NCBI GenBank assembly: GCA_016490735.1
Contig: JAEMWC010000346.1
Coordinates: forward strand, 541,001 to 605,000
Source of the DNA: Pachyseris speciosa
Lineage: Eukaryota; Cnidaria; Anthozoa; Scleractinia; Pachyseridae
Reading direction: 5' to 3'
Length of the DNA stretch: 64,000 nt
The position numbers and the translations under genes are program-made. Under the pieces are notes generated by a model. The model was not told the origin of the DNA. It made no database searches and saw nothing but the letters and a program-made list of their open reading frames with translations. Positions 1 through 14,318 of the stretch are shown one piece after another; positions within the stretch are counted from its first letter, which is position 1, and each line of letters starts with the position of its first letter.

Positions 1-353
1 CACTGCTTTTTTCTTTCCTTTTGATAGTAAATTAAATTGATTAAAAAAGAATTCCACTGAAGGCTTTTTTCATTTTCCCCTGCATTGATGCTAAATTGTC
101 CTAATAAAATTATACAGGCAATTTCTAAATTTCATTTGAGCTGACTGCTTTGTGCATTGATCAGCCCCTACAATGGTTGAAGGAGCTGATAGAAGTAGGA
201 TATTAAAAACAAAAACCAAAACATCACTTAAAAGATGTGGTTTAATAACCACACCCCTTTGAAGCTGGAAGAAAATAGTTATCACCCAAGGCCATCAACT
301 GCAGAACAAACCACCATAAATTATTTGTAAAGTAAAACATTTCATTTACTCAC

Positions 354-2309
354 TTGCTAATTGTCTCTTCAGCTGATTCATCTTCACCAGCTGTTGGAGA
401 GGATGGAACCAAGATCGGAAGTGAACTTCGTTCCTCTGGTGAGGGTGACACTTTGTCTGATGATGATAATGTCTCTCGGGCACTTGGCTCCCCAGAAAAC
501 TGCAAACTTTGAAACCTGCTGACACTATCCATTGGAGTCCCTTGTGAGGGAGGGGTCGCAAAAAATCCACCCCCTTCTACAGGTGTTGAGGTTTGTTGTT
601 TAGCTGTAAGGGCTTGTTGGTAAAGAGATTTTTCATGAGCATGGTCACCTGACCCTTTAGTGCCATGACTTTCGGTAGGAGTTGAATGATGTTGTGGTGG
701 CAAGATGTGGGAAGCATCCACAGACAGATCTGAATGCACAGGTCCCTGTTGCTTGTCCACTACACGAGGAGCAAACATGTCTTCTTGTGAGGAGCATGCT
801 GATTCATCTTCCTCCTTCAGAGACATGACCGTGTACCCACCAACTTTACTATGGATCTTATCCTCTTTGCTGCCTGCACTACTTGAGCTGGTTTCACTGG
901 TCGACTGAGTGCGGAGCAAGGATTGGAGTGGAAGGTGTTTGCGCACTTCGGGTGATAATGAATGGCTGCCACCACTTGACATGCTACTCAAATCTCCATG
1001 GTAGCTACTGCTGCTGGCAGTTGAGCCTTGTTCAGATTTATGACCTGCAAGCACAGGAGTGATTTTAGCCAACTCAAATGAATCAGGAGTTGTTTGAGAA
1101 ACTAGAATTTTTTTGTCATTCAAACAGAAAACACCTGTCACTTGCTGAAGTCATTCAGAAAACTTCTACCCTTACCGCTAAACAAATTGTGCTGGATAGG
1201 GTCGACAGTGAACACAACTACTTCATACATTTTGATCAACATTTCGAATAGTCATATAGCTATAGTAAAAAAACAACAAACCGTTTGTGATACTGATTGT
1301 AACCATATGCACAAATGATACAGTGTGTCACACATAAACCTGGTAAGAGTCTTTTTATAGCTCAGAGGTTACAGCAACTGACTGCTGACCTTAGACACAA
1401 TGATGTCTACATGTAACACTCGTTATCTTGATAAGAACTCATACTTATGCTAGATGAGCTTGTTGATTTCTTCTCTGTTTCCACAGGTGATACTACAGGG
1501 GCTGTTGACTCATCACTCAAGCTTGCAGATCCTGCAACTGAAGGCATATCAGCAGCAACATCATCTGCTCCCCCTACAATCCCAGTTGAAGCCTGGCTGT
1601 AGCGATCTCCACTTGAATCATGAATGCTACCTCCACTACCAGGTTCAGCAATAACACCTGACGATGCCGACGAGTCACTCTGGGCTCTCCTTTCAGCAGC
1701 TTGCTGGAGCCGCATTTCTGAAGCCGAGAACTTTTGGTCTTTCCACCGATTGCTGCTGATAACAGCTTCAGGGCGAACTAACTCTGGCATAACATCACTG
1801 CCTGCTGATAAAGATGGTTCCTCAGCAGGGGACGATTCTTCATCATTTTCATCACCATCACCATCATCATCACCACCATCACCATCACCACCCCTGCCAC
1901 CATCACCCCCTCCCCCACCACCACCACCTTCACCACCCCCAGCCCCTCGATCAGCACCATCACCTCCTCCATCACTTCCACCACCACCACGATCATCGCC
2001 TCTCCCTTGTTCGTGGCGTTGCCCTCCGTCTCTCTGTTCCCCTCTCGGATCTCCTTGTTGACCACTTTCTCCACCACCCGTAGGACAGCTTACAGCGACA
2101 GGATGTCGTGGTAAATTACCAGATGACTCATTAGTCGAGAAAGATGAAGGACCAGCTGTGGCTGACTGTGCGAAAATTGGCAAACGCTTCAGTATCGTTA
2201 CATGATGACCACTGTCGGATTGAAAAAGTTGCTGAGATTCTTCGACCTGCGAATTTTCGACTAAAAAGCAAGGCGGGCTAACATCAAGGTCCTCTGGACT
2301 GAGATCCAT
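354..2309 (-). CDS. Unrecognised low-complexity protein, first two exons (partial, continues left)
   Basis: Exons 1445-2309 and 354-1134 join in frame. The ATG is at 2309-2307. Exon 1 (865 nt) ends in phase 1 at a GTATGA donor. Exon 2 (781 nt) starts after a TGACAG acceptor and ends in phase 2 at GTGAGT, so more exons lie beyond the left edge. About 548 residues are visible and nearly all look disordered: a Gly/Asp-rich run at about residues 77-158, acidic patches, and Ser/Thr-rich stretches rich in potential phosphosites. The only pieces that look ordered are NRWKDQKFSASEMRLQQAAE and, just after the splice, VFCLNDKKILVSQTTPDSFE. I do not recognise the family. It is transcribed divergently from SUCLG1, with 157 bp between the start codons. 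That gap suggests a shared promoter, which is inference. Confidence 0.72.
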
Positions 2310-2466
2310 CGCATGAACATTTTCTCAGTTAACGAAGCAAAATAAAAACAATCTTCCTTCAATCGAATCAAAACTAACCGCGCTTCATGCTTGGGCCTGT
2401 TACCCATGACTCTCAGCGAAAAATTTTTTTTATCTCGCTGAGACTACTGGGAAGCCTCTTTCCAAG
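2310..2466. promoter_or_regulatory. Putative bidirectional promoter between the low-complexity gene and SUCLG1
   Basis: Only 157 bp separate two divergent start codons, so the 5' UTRs and core promoters must share or overlap this stretch. It holds a perfect 8-bp inverted repeat, TCTCAGCG (2411-2418) and CGCTGAGA (2436-2443), around an A/T-rich spacer, 24 bp upstream of the SUCLG1 ATG. No TATA box is placed convincingly. The promoter role is inferred from geometry. Confidence 0.5.
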
Positions 2467-5400
2467 ATGGCGTTTCGCATGGCGCTTCGAAGATTTGGTG
2501 AGCAAAGACGTCAAGCTTATGTTTTGTTTTCCCACAAATATAACTGTTTGAGTTTACTAGGTTTGAAGATATTACATGTTCTTCTCTACGGTGTTATATT
2601 GGCCGTTAATGCATGGCAGTTAGGTCAAATGTTTGGAAGCATGCAATTGATGTGCAATTTGGATATTCGGGACTTCCCGGCAAATTGCCTCCTGAATCAA
2701 GTTGAAATTTCACCATTCTGAGTAACTTTGGTGGTTAGATTCAAGAACGTAAACATCATACTTCGTTCTCTTAAGAAGCAATTAAGTTCGAACCTACGTG
2801 TTTTCAATGTGATATTCGCATTACAAATGCAAGGACAGGCAGGATCTACCATTTTAATTTGTAATGGTGCAGTGTTGTGTGGGTTGCAACTTTTGTAAAA
2901 TAACCAAGAACCTAAATGTTATGAGTGCATCATGCTGTGGGGAAGCTGACTGAAGTCGTCTTTACGTTGGTTCACTAATGCATTGAATCGAAGTACCCTC
3001 CTCTTGACACCCTCCTCTTGACGGTTAACTCAATGTTCATCTCATTACAGGCAACATTAATTATTTTCCTGTCAATCAATCAATCAATCAAACAATTAAT
3101 TAATCAATAAATATTGCTTTTGTATTGTATACCTTTATACAGTATGGTTTGGGGTCATTAACATGCATGCAATGTACATGTGTTGTAGTTCAATTTTATC
3201 CTTGGTTCAATGTTTATTTTCTTTTGTTCTTGTGTATGATAATGAGCACAAAACAAAGGAAAATAAAATTTAAACCAAGGATAAAATTGAACCACAACAT
3301 ATACATTGCATTACAGTTATCACCTGTAAAAAGAGTGAACTCAAATCGCAAATGTTTTCTTGTATACAGGTGTCAGCATAGAGCAAATTGGAGTCCGCCA
3401 CATCTACAATAATACAAGGGCTAACCTTTTGATTGGTAAACACACAAAACTCATTTGTCAAGGTTTCACTGGGAAACAGGTAAGACAAATGATAACAATA
3501 GAATATTATTGGTTGTGATGGGGTTTTCTTAATCAGTTTTTCTTGAGGCTAGAAACAGTGATTTGATCCAACTATTGAAACTGACAAGATTGAAAAACAG
3601 AATATTTTTCCATGTTTCTTGATATTGAAAGGTGGTGCACAATTTGTGGAGAAATGAAGTTTTGATTAGCTTGCATGCTTGTCTCGCAAGCCTGCATGCT
3701 ACAATGACTTTGTAGTGAAGCAAACAGATTTTTCATTTCTTTAAATTTCCATTTTATTATCAGACTTTGACACATACTGTTACTTTCATTAAAAGAGATA
3801 GCATTGGGTGATTATCCTTTAGTAGAAAACCTTTTATGGAAACTGCTTTTTTTGGGCATGTATATTCAGTTGTGTTCCCTGCTTTCACTGCTGGCATTAT
3901 ACTGCTTTGTTTCAGAACAGGAGTGCATGTATTTCATTCTCGTTTTCCTTGTGCCTTACATGTGTGTTCATATCTGTCCCCTGTTTGTGTTTTAGGGTAC
4001 TTTTCACAGCGAACAGTCCATTGCTTATGGAACACAGATGGTTGGAGGTGTGTCACCAGGCAAGGGTGGACAAACTCACCTAGGGCTTCCTGTATTTGAT
4101 AGTGTGAAAGAGGTAAGATGCTGGCTCCTGCTGGAGCTCTGGCAGGTGTTCTTTTGGATTTTGTCAGCCATAGTTCCTATATAGTTACAGGTACATTCTG
4201 TTGCAGTGTATGAACAAGATAAATATCATGAAGTTGGTCAACCATGACTATTACATTTGATAATTTTAGGTAATTCTTTTATCTATTGGTTTACCTCTTG
4301 TTAGCTTTCAATGAGTACTATTGTACATTAGCACAACCACCTTAATTGTGCCCTACAACTTTAATTGATAAAATTGAAAGAACTTGGACTCAGTGGATGC
4401 CAATGCACTGAGCAGCTATGCTAGCCAGGGTCTGTTTGTTTGCCATGAGGGCATGAAGGTACTTTTGCATTCTTCCAGTGCATATCACAACCTGGTTTAT
4501 TCTTTAGAAGCAACAGCTTCGCTATTTTTTCCCTTCACTGGTGGTGGCGAAACAAGTTCCAAATGACTGTTGCCACATTTTATTTCGATCAGCTGTCTGA
4601 CAAATGCAGTTCTTCAGAGAAATACCAGCAGTTAACAACATGAAAATTGAGCCTGCAGATGGTGCCTTAAATTTTGATTTCATCGTGATGAGAGTTTGAT
4701 GTTACAGAGTATTCTCTGTTTTCTGAAAGTTCTAAATGGGTGACCTCAGAAATGATCAGAATGCAGGTACCTTGCTGTGCATGATAACATCATATGAAAT
4801 TTAGGAAAGATCTTGTGGTAGAATTTACAAAGGACAAGTTTTTTTAGTTGTTTTATTCGTCAGTACAATTTTTTAGTCATCTTGGATGACCGAACGACTG
4901 TGAATATGGATCCCCGAATGTGTACATGTTCCTTGCTAGCAGAGGCCTCTTTTCCTTGTATTCTGCATGCAGGAGAAAAGAGACATGGGTCAAAACGGAC
5001 TGTGTTGAGCATGCGTTGCGGTTTCTTAGCGACCGAACCATCACGTGATGTTTTTAGCACGTTATCAAATGACAAACAATACATGGATCATGCGTTTTAA
5101 AACCTCCGTCCACGAACTCGGACGGAGGCTTAATCAAAGACCGTTCGACCCATGGCAGAGGTCTCTTTTCTCCTGCACACTGAATACATGGAAAAGAGGC
5201 CTCTGCTAGCAGGGAAGTGTACATGTAGGTTACCTAAAGAGGAAGCCAGTAGGCTGAGTGGACATTGTATTATGATAATACAATGTAAATAAAGCGCTTC
5301 TGTGGCAGAAAGTTAAAATTACCTTTACAGGTGTAACTATGACATCATTTTTACACAGGTACTGTGAAGAGATCCAACAGGCCACCTAAGTTAATTATTT

Positions 5401-8400
5401 TTGTACTTTTTCCAGGCTAAGGCTGCCACAGGTGCCAATGCAACTGTAGTTTATGTTCCACCAACATTTGCTGCTGCAGCAATTTTAGAAGCCATTGACG
5501 CAGAAATTGGTTTAATTGTTTGTATTACTGAGGGAATCCCACAGCAAGATATGGTGAAAATCAAACACACTCTAGAACGACAAGATAAAAGTAGAATGAT
5601 TGGTCCTAACTGTCCTGGAATAATCAAGGTAGTGTTCTTTTAAATTAATTTTCTGTGCTATGGACATGTTCAGTTCAGTAGAACAGTACATTATTTTCTG
5701 TTTTGGAATAGCAGTTCTACACAGAATTAACCCTGGAAAAAATTATATGTGCATGCAGCATTATGGGGTCCAATGTTTTACCTTGATTTTAGGGTGACTC
5801 CTCAGTTTGTGTGATGTTAAAACAACAAGTTATTACCGTAAAATAAGGCAGCTGTCACTTGTACAGTAGTGGTAAAATTCAGATTTATGCCAGTAAATTG
5901 CAACTTTCAAAATAATGAAGGGTTTGATACAAAAGGTGTACAAGTGTCAAATTCACCTTAAAATCCAGATTCCTCTAAAACTGGCTTTCCTTTGTCTTGA
6001 AGACTGGTTATCATGTCAAAAAGGTAGGCATGTACAGTGTGTACTTATGGTGTTTGGATTGGAAGGCTTGAATTTGCTGAATTAGCATATGACTTAGGGC
6101 TAAAATTGAACCAACTGAAGTGATGCATGAATGATTTGTTTTGAAAGCCCAAGCAAAGCAAATGAACTATTCATCAGGTACCAGTTATTGGAAAGCCAAT
6201 AAACTTCATCCGGTATTATCATAAACTTTGGTTGCAGTTTTTAACTTCAGTCTGAAGGCCAAATTAGAGCCAAGTTAAAGAAATGTGGATTTCATGGCCA
6301 AATTGTCACATACACTGTATGCCCTTTTTGCACCAAGCACTTCAGATGAAACTAATGAGAGGGAAACCCTTCACCACCTTTTCCTCCAATTGCATTTTTG
6401 TCTTGTTTTGCAGCCAGGGCAGTGTAAAATTGGTATCATGCCTGGCCACATACACAAACCAGGAAAGATAGGTTTGTTCAGATGAAATTTGTATTAATTT
6501 TCCTCATTTGTTTAATACATTCGCAGATATCACCAACATCACCCTTGTCTTTGCTAATGTAATATTGTACATTGTACTCTTTTTAGGTATCGTTTCAAGG
6601 TCAGGAACTCTAACTTATGAAGCTGTCCATCAGACAACAGAGGCAGGCCTTGGCCAGTCTCTTTGTATAGGTGAGAAGACATTGAGCAATTCAACTTTTT
6701 AATCAGCCATTGTTAGGGGACAAAGCAATGCTAGAAACACCCATTTAGTTTTTGTTTGTCATGTCTCTCAGCCAACCCAAATACCTTTTGTTGTTCAACA
6801 GGAAGAAGTAACACAACTTCATGAAATGTAAACAAAATAGAATAATGCCATTTATCCAAGAACAGGGTCATCTTCACCTACAGTCGAAAAGAAGATGCAT
6901 CATAATAATTGGGCCGTACACTGCTAGTCTAGGAATGGGCTCTGTTTCTTTTCTTTTTTTTTTTCTTTTTATTATTTTCGTCTTTGGGTCACAAAAATAA
7001 CCACTGCATAGATGGGTTAAACAGAAGTTTGGTCACCTTCACATGTTGCGCATGTGATTTGAGCAATTCAAAACATACCGCAGCACAGAAGGTCATGGCC
7101 ATGTTGCAAAGATGTTTTCAAAGCTCACCTTCATTTCTGTGTTTCTAATTTTTTCTGCAAAAGATGCTTGGATGAGTCATTTTGGAGGCTTCTCTGACCA
7201 TACAATGTACATGTATCTTGAATCCTAAACCTTTCCACAAGCATTGTTTTTCTTTCTCAAACACTGTACAGAAATATCCATTGATTGGTGAAAACAATGT
7301 GCTTAGTCATTTTGAAAAAATATATAAGGGTTATTGACCAAGCCTGAGGTCAAGATGGCGGGATATTGGCCAAGTTCTTTTTTTGCGTGTTTTTGGACCG
7401 AGACGAAGTCGAGGTCCATAAACACGCCAAAAAAGAATGAGGCCAATATCCCGCCATCTTGACCGAACATGCTTGGTCAATAAAGGATTTATTATATGAC
7501 TCAAAGGACGCCATTAAAAGAAAGTGAAACGCGGGATGAACGGGCTATCCCGAGCAGTCAAGAGTATAAGACGGTAGTATAAGTCAACAAGTATAAGTAC
7601 AAGTATAAGTCACAGCAGGAGAATCGATTGATCTTGACTGCTGAAAGAGCCAGTCATATAATAAATACAATTTTCAGCTCATTAGCTACACTGTATGCTG
7701 GTATAGTGGTCATTGTTACCACCTCTGATGTGGATAAGCCTGGTTCAACTCAAAGTAGTGGCATCTTACGCGGTTTTTTCCCTCTTTTTCTGCTTTTATT
7801 TTTTTTAACAAGTATTATTATTGTTATCAATGGTTGAGCTTTGGTTAATTTTCCCACGGCAACTTTGCAGCCTGACCAAAAAATTTCCTTGGTAAAAAAG
7901 CGGCCTGCTGCTGGAATGCCAAGGGAGCGTAGTGAGGAGGTCACACAGGAATGATGCGGTAAAGGGGTCAATACTTTCAGCCTGTAGGGTATGCTGATAG
8001 TGTTTTATGGATGTTCAATACAAACAAACAGATTTGAACATCATAAGTGCAATGCATCCGATGTGAGAAGGACAGACTTCTCCCTTTTCTTTTGTTTAGC
8101 ACTAAGTTAGGGATACATGTACACTACTGTATTTTTGCAGGTCCAAGTTAAGGCTAATTTTAGCCTCCTATTATAAACAGATCTCCATTTAAATCTGTAC
8201 TTCTCCATTTAAATCTGTACTTTTGAATGTTATCATTTTTCACGGGACATTCCGCTTGTAAACCAATCAGAAGGGTCTATTTTCATTGCGGTTTCCTCGG
8301 CGGAATGATTCCGCCTTTCGACCAATCAGCAAACTGTTTACAGATACAATATCAACCACAGACGGAACAGTCCGTAAGTTAACCAATGACAAGAGGTGTA

Positions 8401-11400
8401 TCTGATCTATTTCAATCAACATGTCGTCTCTTGTTTATCTTGAGCACAGCTCCAACCCACGGGAAAACAGCCCAACCAGGGAATTGTTCGTGATCTTAAT
8501 ATTTTACAACGGGGTTTGTAATTTGTCCATTTCCATCCACACCGTCGAAATGTGTTCTTGTTTATAAACACAAATTGCAAATATTCATGTCATTGACAAG
8601 TATTGTCTAGTATGTTAGCAATGTGGTGGTGCGAAAGAATAGTTAATTCTATTTCGTTAAGCAAATGCAACGAAGGTTTCGCGATGTTTCATCAAACGAA
8701 GATGCTTTCTTCTGAATATTCCGCTTTTCACCCGAAACATTCCACTGTTGCCAATTAAAACTTTCTCATTAAAAGCGATTTACATAATAATCATGTGTTC
8801 CTGACCAGTGTCATTGAGCTCAAGTTTCATCTATAATTTTCTAAATTTCCAAGTTTCCTCTTCGTCTTGTGAGCGTTTTGACAACACTGTTCTCTGTACG
8901 AGAAGTACTCTTAATTTTTGTATATTTTCATTGAGGTTTCCTCGGCCGAATGATTCCGCCTTTCGACCAATCAGCGATCTATTTACAGATACGATATCAA
9001 CCACAGACGGAACAGTCCGTAAGTTAACCAATGACAAGAGGTGTGTGTATCTGATCTATTTCCATCAACATGTCGTCTCGTGTTTACTTGAGCACTGCTC
9101 CAACCTACGGGAAAACAGAGCACGGCGAATTTCCTACTTCCTGATAAAATATCAAAGTCGGCCGCGATCTTTTCGTACATCGCGTTATCGGGTCTTATTT
9201 TTGTTCAATTCAATGCAAGCCGTAGAATTTTCGTCTTTAATTTTTTGGAACAAATATTAAACTCAAATTGCAATTAATTAATCTCGTTTGCACTGTCTGT
9301 TATGTTCACTAACCTAACTTTCGACGTCTGCGTTGGCCGAGGCTAAGTACGCAAAGAGGGTTACATGATATTAAATCAAAGGCAGTGAGTTTCATCTTCA
9401 TTGCCACCCGAAACATTCCGCTATTTAGCCAATAAAAACTCTCTCATGGACAGCAAATTACATATTTCGTAGACACATCAAGTGTTAATTTCCGATGACC
9501 AGGTCAGGGAAGGTCAAACAGCTCAAATGTCTCAAATCTTCCTGTGTGTGTGTGCGTGTGATTATTGCCAACAACCCAGAGTGCGCTGGAGACAAAAAAT
9601 CATAAAAACTATGCTTTGAGTGCGCTGGAGACAAAAATCATAAAAACTATGCTTAACCAGGATAGTTTTTACTTACCCGAGTCACTTTTCCTGCCTTTTT
9701 TACCACAAGCTTCTGCTCGTTTGAAGTCAGCAAGCTTCCTTTGCGTCGATGTCATTTTTCCGTTTCTCGGCTGCGTTTGCGAGCTGGATGTGTTTCAACA
9801 GTTTAATACTTCGGTTTGCACGTCCAGCAGTTTGCTGTGATTTTTCTCTTCGAGTTCATTTGCTGCTTAAACTACACGCATCGATAGTCGCAAACTGACG
9901 TTAACCTTTTAGTGCAATATGATCAACTTTAGATGGAGACGTTCACATTCAACGTTCGCGGGGGCCACAGTATGTTTCTGCTATTCGCGCTGGCGCGAAA
10001 TGTTTGACAGCGAATCATTCAGATAGTCATGTAACATGATATTTTATTGACAACAAGTTGTAAAAACAGCCTGGTAGAGAGTACAAAATCTTAATAGATT
10101 TATACATTCCGACAATGACATGGGGAAACTCCTTAAAGTGGGCAAAGTTAGATCCGGCTCTGTTGATGAGGAGTACCGTAAAAACTCGTGTATAAGCCGC
10201 ACTTTTTTACCGAAATATTGGGCTCAAAATCGTGGGTGCGGCTTATATACGACACCATTGCTTTCAGAGGGAGTAAACTGTCTTCTATAAGGGGTCACAA
10301 ATACTGAAATAGCACCCCAAACCTTCAGTGAATAAAGATTAAACACATTGCTTTCGGTAAAAATGATGACTTCTACAGGAGCCGTTTGTATCTTCAGGTT
10401 CAAAAGCTGAATCTTGCTCGCCAGTCGTTCTACATTCTAACTGGCATGGAATCTCCATATTTCCACAAAAGATTTTTAGAATGTCGTCTTCGACCGATAT
10501 CACTTCGATCTCTCCACCACGCGAGAGAAAATACCATGCTATTCGGGGAAACTCGTGAGGCAAATGGCCGACCGTTTTGTTGCCTTTCATTACTTGCATG
10601 GTGCGCTTATCCTTGGGGTTGTTAAACTCTCGTTTAGCGACAGGTTTTCCTCCGACCGATGTCTTCCGTACGTCTTTATAAACACTATCCACCCGACACA
10701 GCTGATGCGAAAACGAACCTTTCCGTTGTTTGCTACTCTGGTGTCCAGACTTCCCTCTGTAAATGTCTGTGTGGTTACTAAGCAAACGTTTTGAATCATT
10801 CTCCTGCTCTTTATTTTTGTTCAAATTTTAACTGTGGGCTTTAACAATGAAGATAACCATTATCAGTCCCAGGAATTATGGAAATCGATAAATGATAAGC
10901 TTGTAAATGGGTATTTTGAGAGTTGTTTCATGTCTTAAGGTCGCTGCAAATACACAGCATTAGATTTCGGCAAGTTTATCGCGAACAACTGCAAAGAGAC
11001 GAACAACTTTTTTGTCAGAGTGATTTTTTCAAGTTATTTTTTTCTCAAAATCATGCTTGAAATTTGGGGGTGCGGCTTATCTACGAGTGCGGCCTATACA
11101 CGAGTTTTTACGGTAATTTGTACTTTTCGATTTCTCGAGCGAGTGCAGACAAGGCAGCGGAGTGTCTGTCTTCAGCCTCTATCAAAAACTTAACTACGCA
11201 CAATAACTGTAGTGTTGTAGTGTTGATTGTCATATTGACGTGCAATATTAACTTTACAACGCTTCGTCCCCGAACGGTTTTAAACATTAATTTCGGATTT
11301 GGTTAGAGTTCCGGCCCCTGCCTTTGTCCAGCGCTATTAAAGGATCCGGGATCCAGGCGTGCCATATATTGAAATCCGCGACAACGAGAGTTATGAACAA

Positions 11401-14287
11401 AAGTGGAAGCTTCATATTAGAAAATTGCATTCAATTTGCTTTAAATTAGTAACATTAGAGTATACGAGTACACGTGTCCTAGTCGATTTTTTTTTTCGAG
11501 ATTGTTCAATACGAAAATAAATCTGCAAGTCTGTATCCATTTTGCATTTGTCGTACACTAGTTTTTAAGGCGAACGCTTTATCGCAGGCTTTCGCGCACA
11601 CTGCCAAAACATAAGTTATTCAGTGATTAGTTAGCGTCTTTCAAAATTCGCTTGCCTTTGGTCTTCATATTTTTTGGCGTTCCTTTTCTTTGGACCGGCT
11701 TCTTTCCTCTGCTTGTTTGTTTTGCTTCCTTTACCAGTTAAACCTAAGAACGGAGCACAGGTTGGCTGTCTCATTTCATTACCATAAAGGGGGAGAAAGT
11801 ATAAACATATATACCTAACGAATCTTCATTCCTGCACTGAGTAATCCTAACAGAGAAGTTTCCACTTACCGGTTGGAAGTTTTCTTTCTTTTCTATCAGT
11901 CGTAGCAATTAATCGTTTCTTTCAATGTAATCGCTATCATCTTCCTGTTGGTCAGGTTCTGGTTCGTTGTACTTAAAGTCCATAAGGTCGAACGTATGCC
12001 CCGCCTTTTTGTAGTCGTCCATGGTTAGCGAATCCCACAGTTCAATTTTCTTTTTCTCCTCTTCAATCATCTCTTCCCACCATTCACGCTCTTTCATGGA
12101 CATTCGAATTTTCAGTTTTTCGATTGACTCTTTCATCACCTTAACAGTTGCAAGTTACAGCTTTTCAATTTGGCGCTCTATTGCCACGTGGTTGCCAGAT
12201 GCATCATTAGGATTGGCCTACAGACGTACTATTTCGTAAATGAGCATATAGTCTTCTTTCCTTTTCACAATGAACCGAATACATTAAAATAATTATTTCT
12301 GTAATTATTTTCCAAACGATGGCGCCAATTTAATTATAAAACCTTAACAATGTGCCTTGACCCCATTTCTCAGAGATTCCCACAGATCAGACAAAATCAA
12401 AGTGGCTATGAGCCACTGAACTCCGATTAAATGGTTTGATCATAGTTAATAGACGGAAATGGTTATGAAGCGCGGCAAACATAAAAGGAGCAAAACAAAG
12501 AGGCCAAGATTTATGTTGGTAGGTCCATGACCCTGCACATCTTTTGTTTTGCACTCATGCACTATGCATGAATTACATAATCGCAATGTTTCTACTGGCT
12601 AGTTGCATGAACACGCTTAACCACCTATTGTTATTTGTGCAGGGTCAACCCACAAAATAGCAAACAAAAACATAAAACAAAGAACTTTGCTAGGTTCCTA
12701 ACCATTTCCCTCTACTAACTATGGTTTGATTCACGATTGTTAGCAGACATTACTGAAAGCTCCGTAAGGGAGCCGAAGGCACTAGAAAATGTTCAAAGGC
12801 GAGCGGTTGCTACTCTTCACCGTTAGTCGTTTTGAGTCGTTTGTAGTACTTACATGAAATTTGCTATTTCATTCGGTCGTTTTCATTATCGCAATATTGG
12901 TTGTAGAGTCCCGTGCCATAAGCGGTTTAAGCGGAGTGTATGCCGTGGGAAGAGGATGCACAATACATCTTCAGTGAAACTGGAATCGAAGGAGCGATCG
13001 TGTGAAGGAGTGAAATCAGCTTCATACCTGCGACTGCTCACACCGAGTTAAAAAGGTTAATAAACAGCTCGAACAGCCTTATCTCACTATAATATACGAA
13101 CAAAGGGTTTCTACAATGCGTAAATTTTTTTTAATGCTGATATCTGCCCAGATCACTGGTATCTAGAAGTTTTGAGGTTTAATCACTTCTCTGACTTCAG
13201 GTTTTAGAAACACAATAACGGAAAGTGCAAAACAGAAAGGTTACATCCGTTGAAGTAAGGGAATATATCCTCCGTTACTGGAGAGGGTTACCGCTATCGA
13301 ACACAATTTAAGAACTAACAGCTCGTCATAAGAGATTTTGAACACATCATGAATCTCCCACAGGTAACAAAGTTAACTGAGCAACGGGAGAATGTACGCC
13401 AAATATATGTTGGTGTAGTATATCTGTTATGAGTGGCTCCTTTGATCGTCCCTTAAAGGTGGCGTATGTGGCCAGGAGGTGAACTCACGTCATTAATTCA
13501 TTACCCAATTTGAATTTCGTGTCTTTTCCTTCAAGTATGCTCTGAATTGCAAATATGAACGCTCAGCGCGCGAAGGTAAGTGAAACGTGAGCTTTAGTAT
13601 ACTTTGGTTTCTAAAAATAACTAAATAATTTAGTTGTTTACTTCAACAAGTATAGCCTCCGTTACCGAGAAGGGTTACCAATTACCGCTCTTCGGGAAAT
13701 TGATGCACCGTCAAATATAATAGACAATACGTCATAAGATACAGAACAAGCGCTTTTCTAAATTTTGGCCATAACTACCATCTTCATCAAATTTACTAGG
13801 GAATATTTGTCGATCGTGGGGCCTATAGTGTATGTTGTCCTTGACTACCTTAACTGCTCATTTGTGTTAATGTTTTCTCAAGAGTCCTTCCACCTTCCTC
13901 TAGTAAGGAGGGGGAGGGGAGGGGAAAACTGTTAATAAGGCGAATTGTCACAATCTTCCCAAGAGTGTGATTTTGTCGACGATTGTAACTCGTGTACCGT
14001 CCAGTTTCCAAAAAGAATCATGTCAGATCAGTTAATAACGGTAAGGCAGGTTAATTGCTCCTACAAATACCTGGCCATGGTCTAAGAACTCTTTATAATC
14101 GGCGTTCAAACATGAAAGAGGTACTTTTTTCTTTCGTGTTTGAGGTTCATGTATTTTATCATCATGCAGCTTACATTCTCAGACGATCAAGTGGCTTCCT
14201 TCTTGGAAGAAATGGGAGCCTATCTGGAAGGGCAATTGGCCCAAGTAAATGCTGTAAGTAAAGGTCTCTTGGTCAACTAGAATGTAA

Positions 14288-14318
<31 letters not shown>

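Noticed and set aside
1624..2083. Plus-strand Pro/Ser and poly-His frames opposite the low-complexity gene
   Set aside because: They are antisense shadows of the Gly/Asp repeat in exon 1 of the minus-strand gene.
5103..5128. Bacterial-style terminator hairpin
   Set aside because: The perfect GC hairpin lacks a T-run and sits inside an inverted repeat in a eukaryotic intron.
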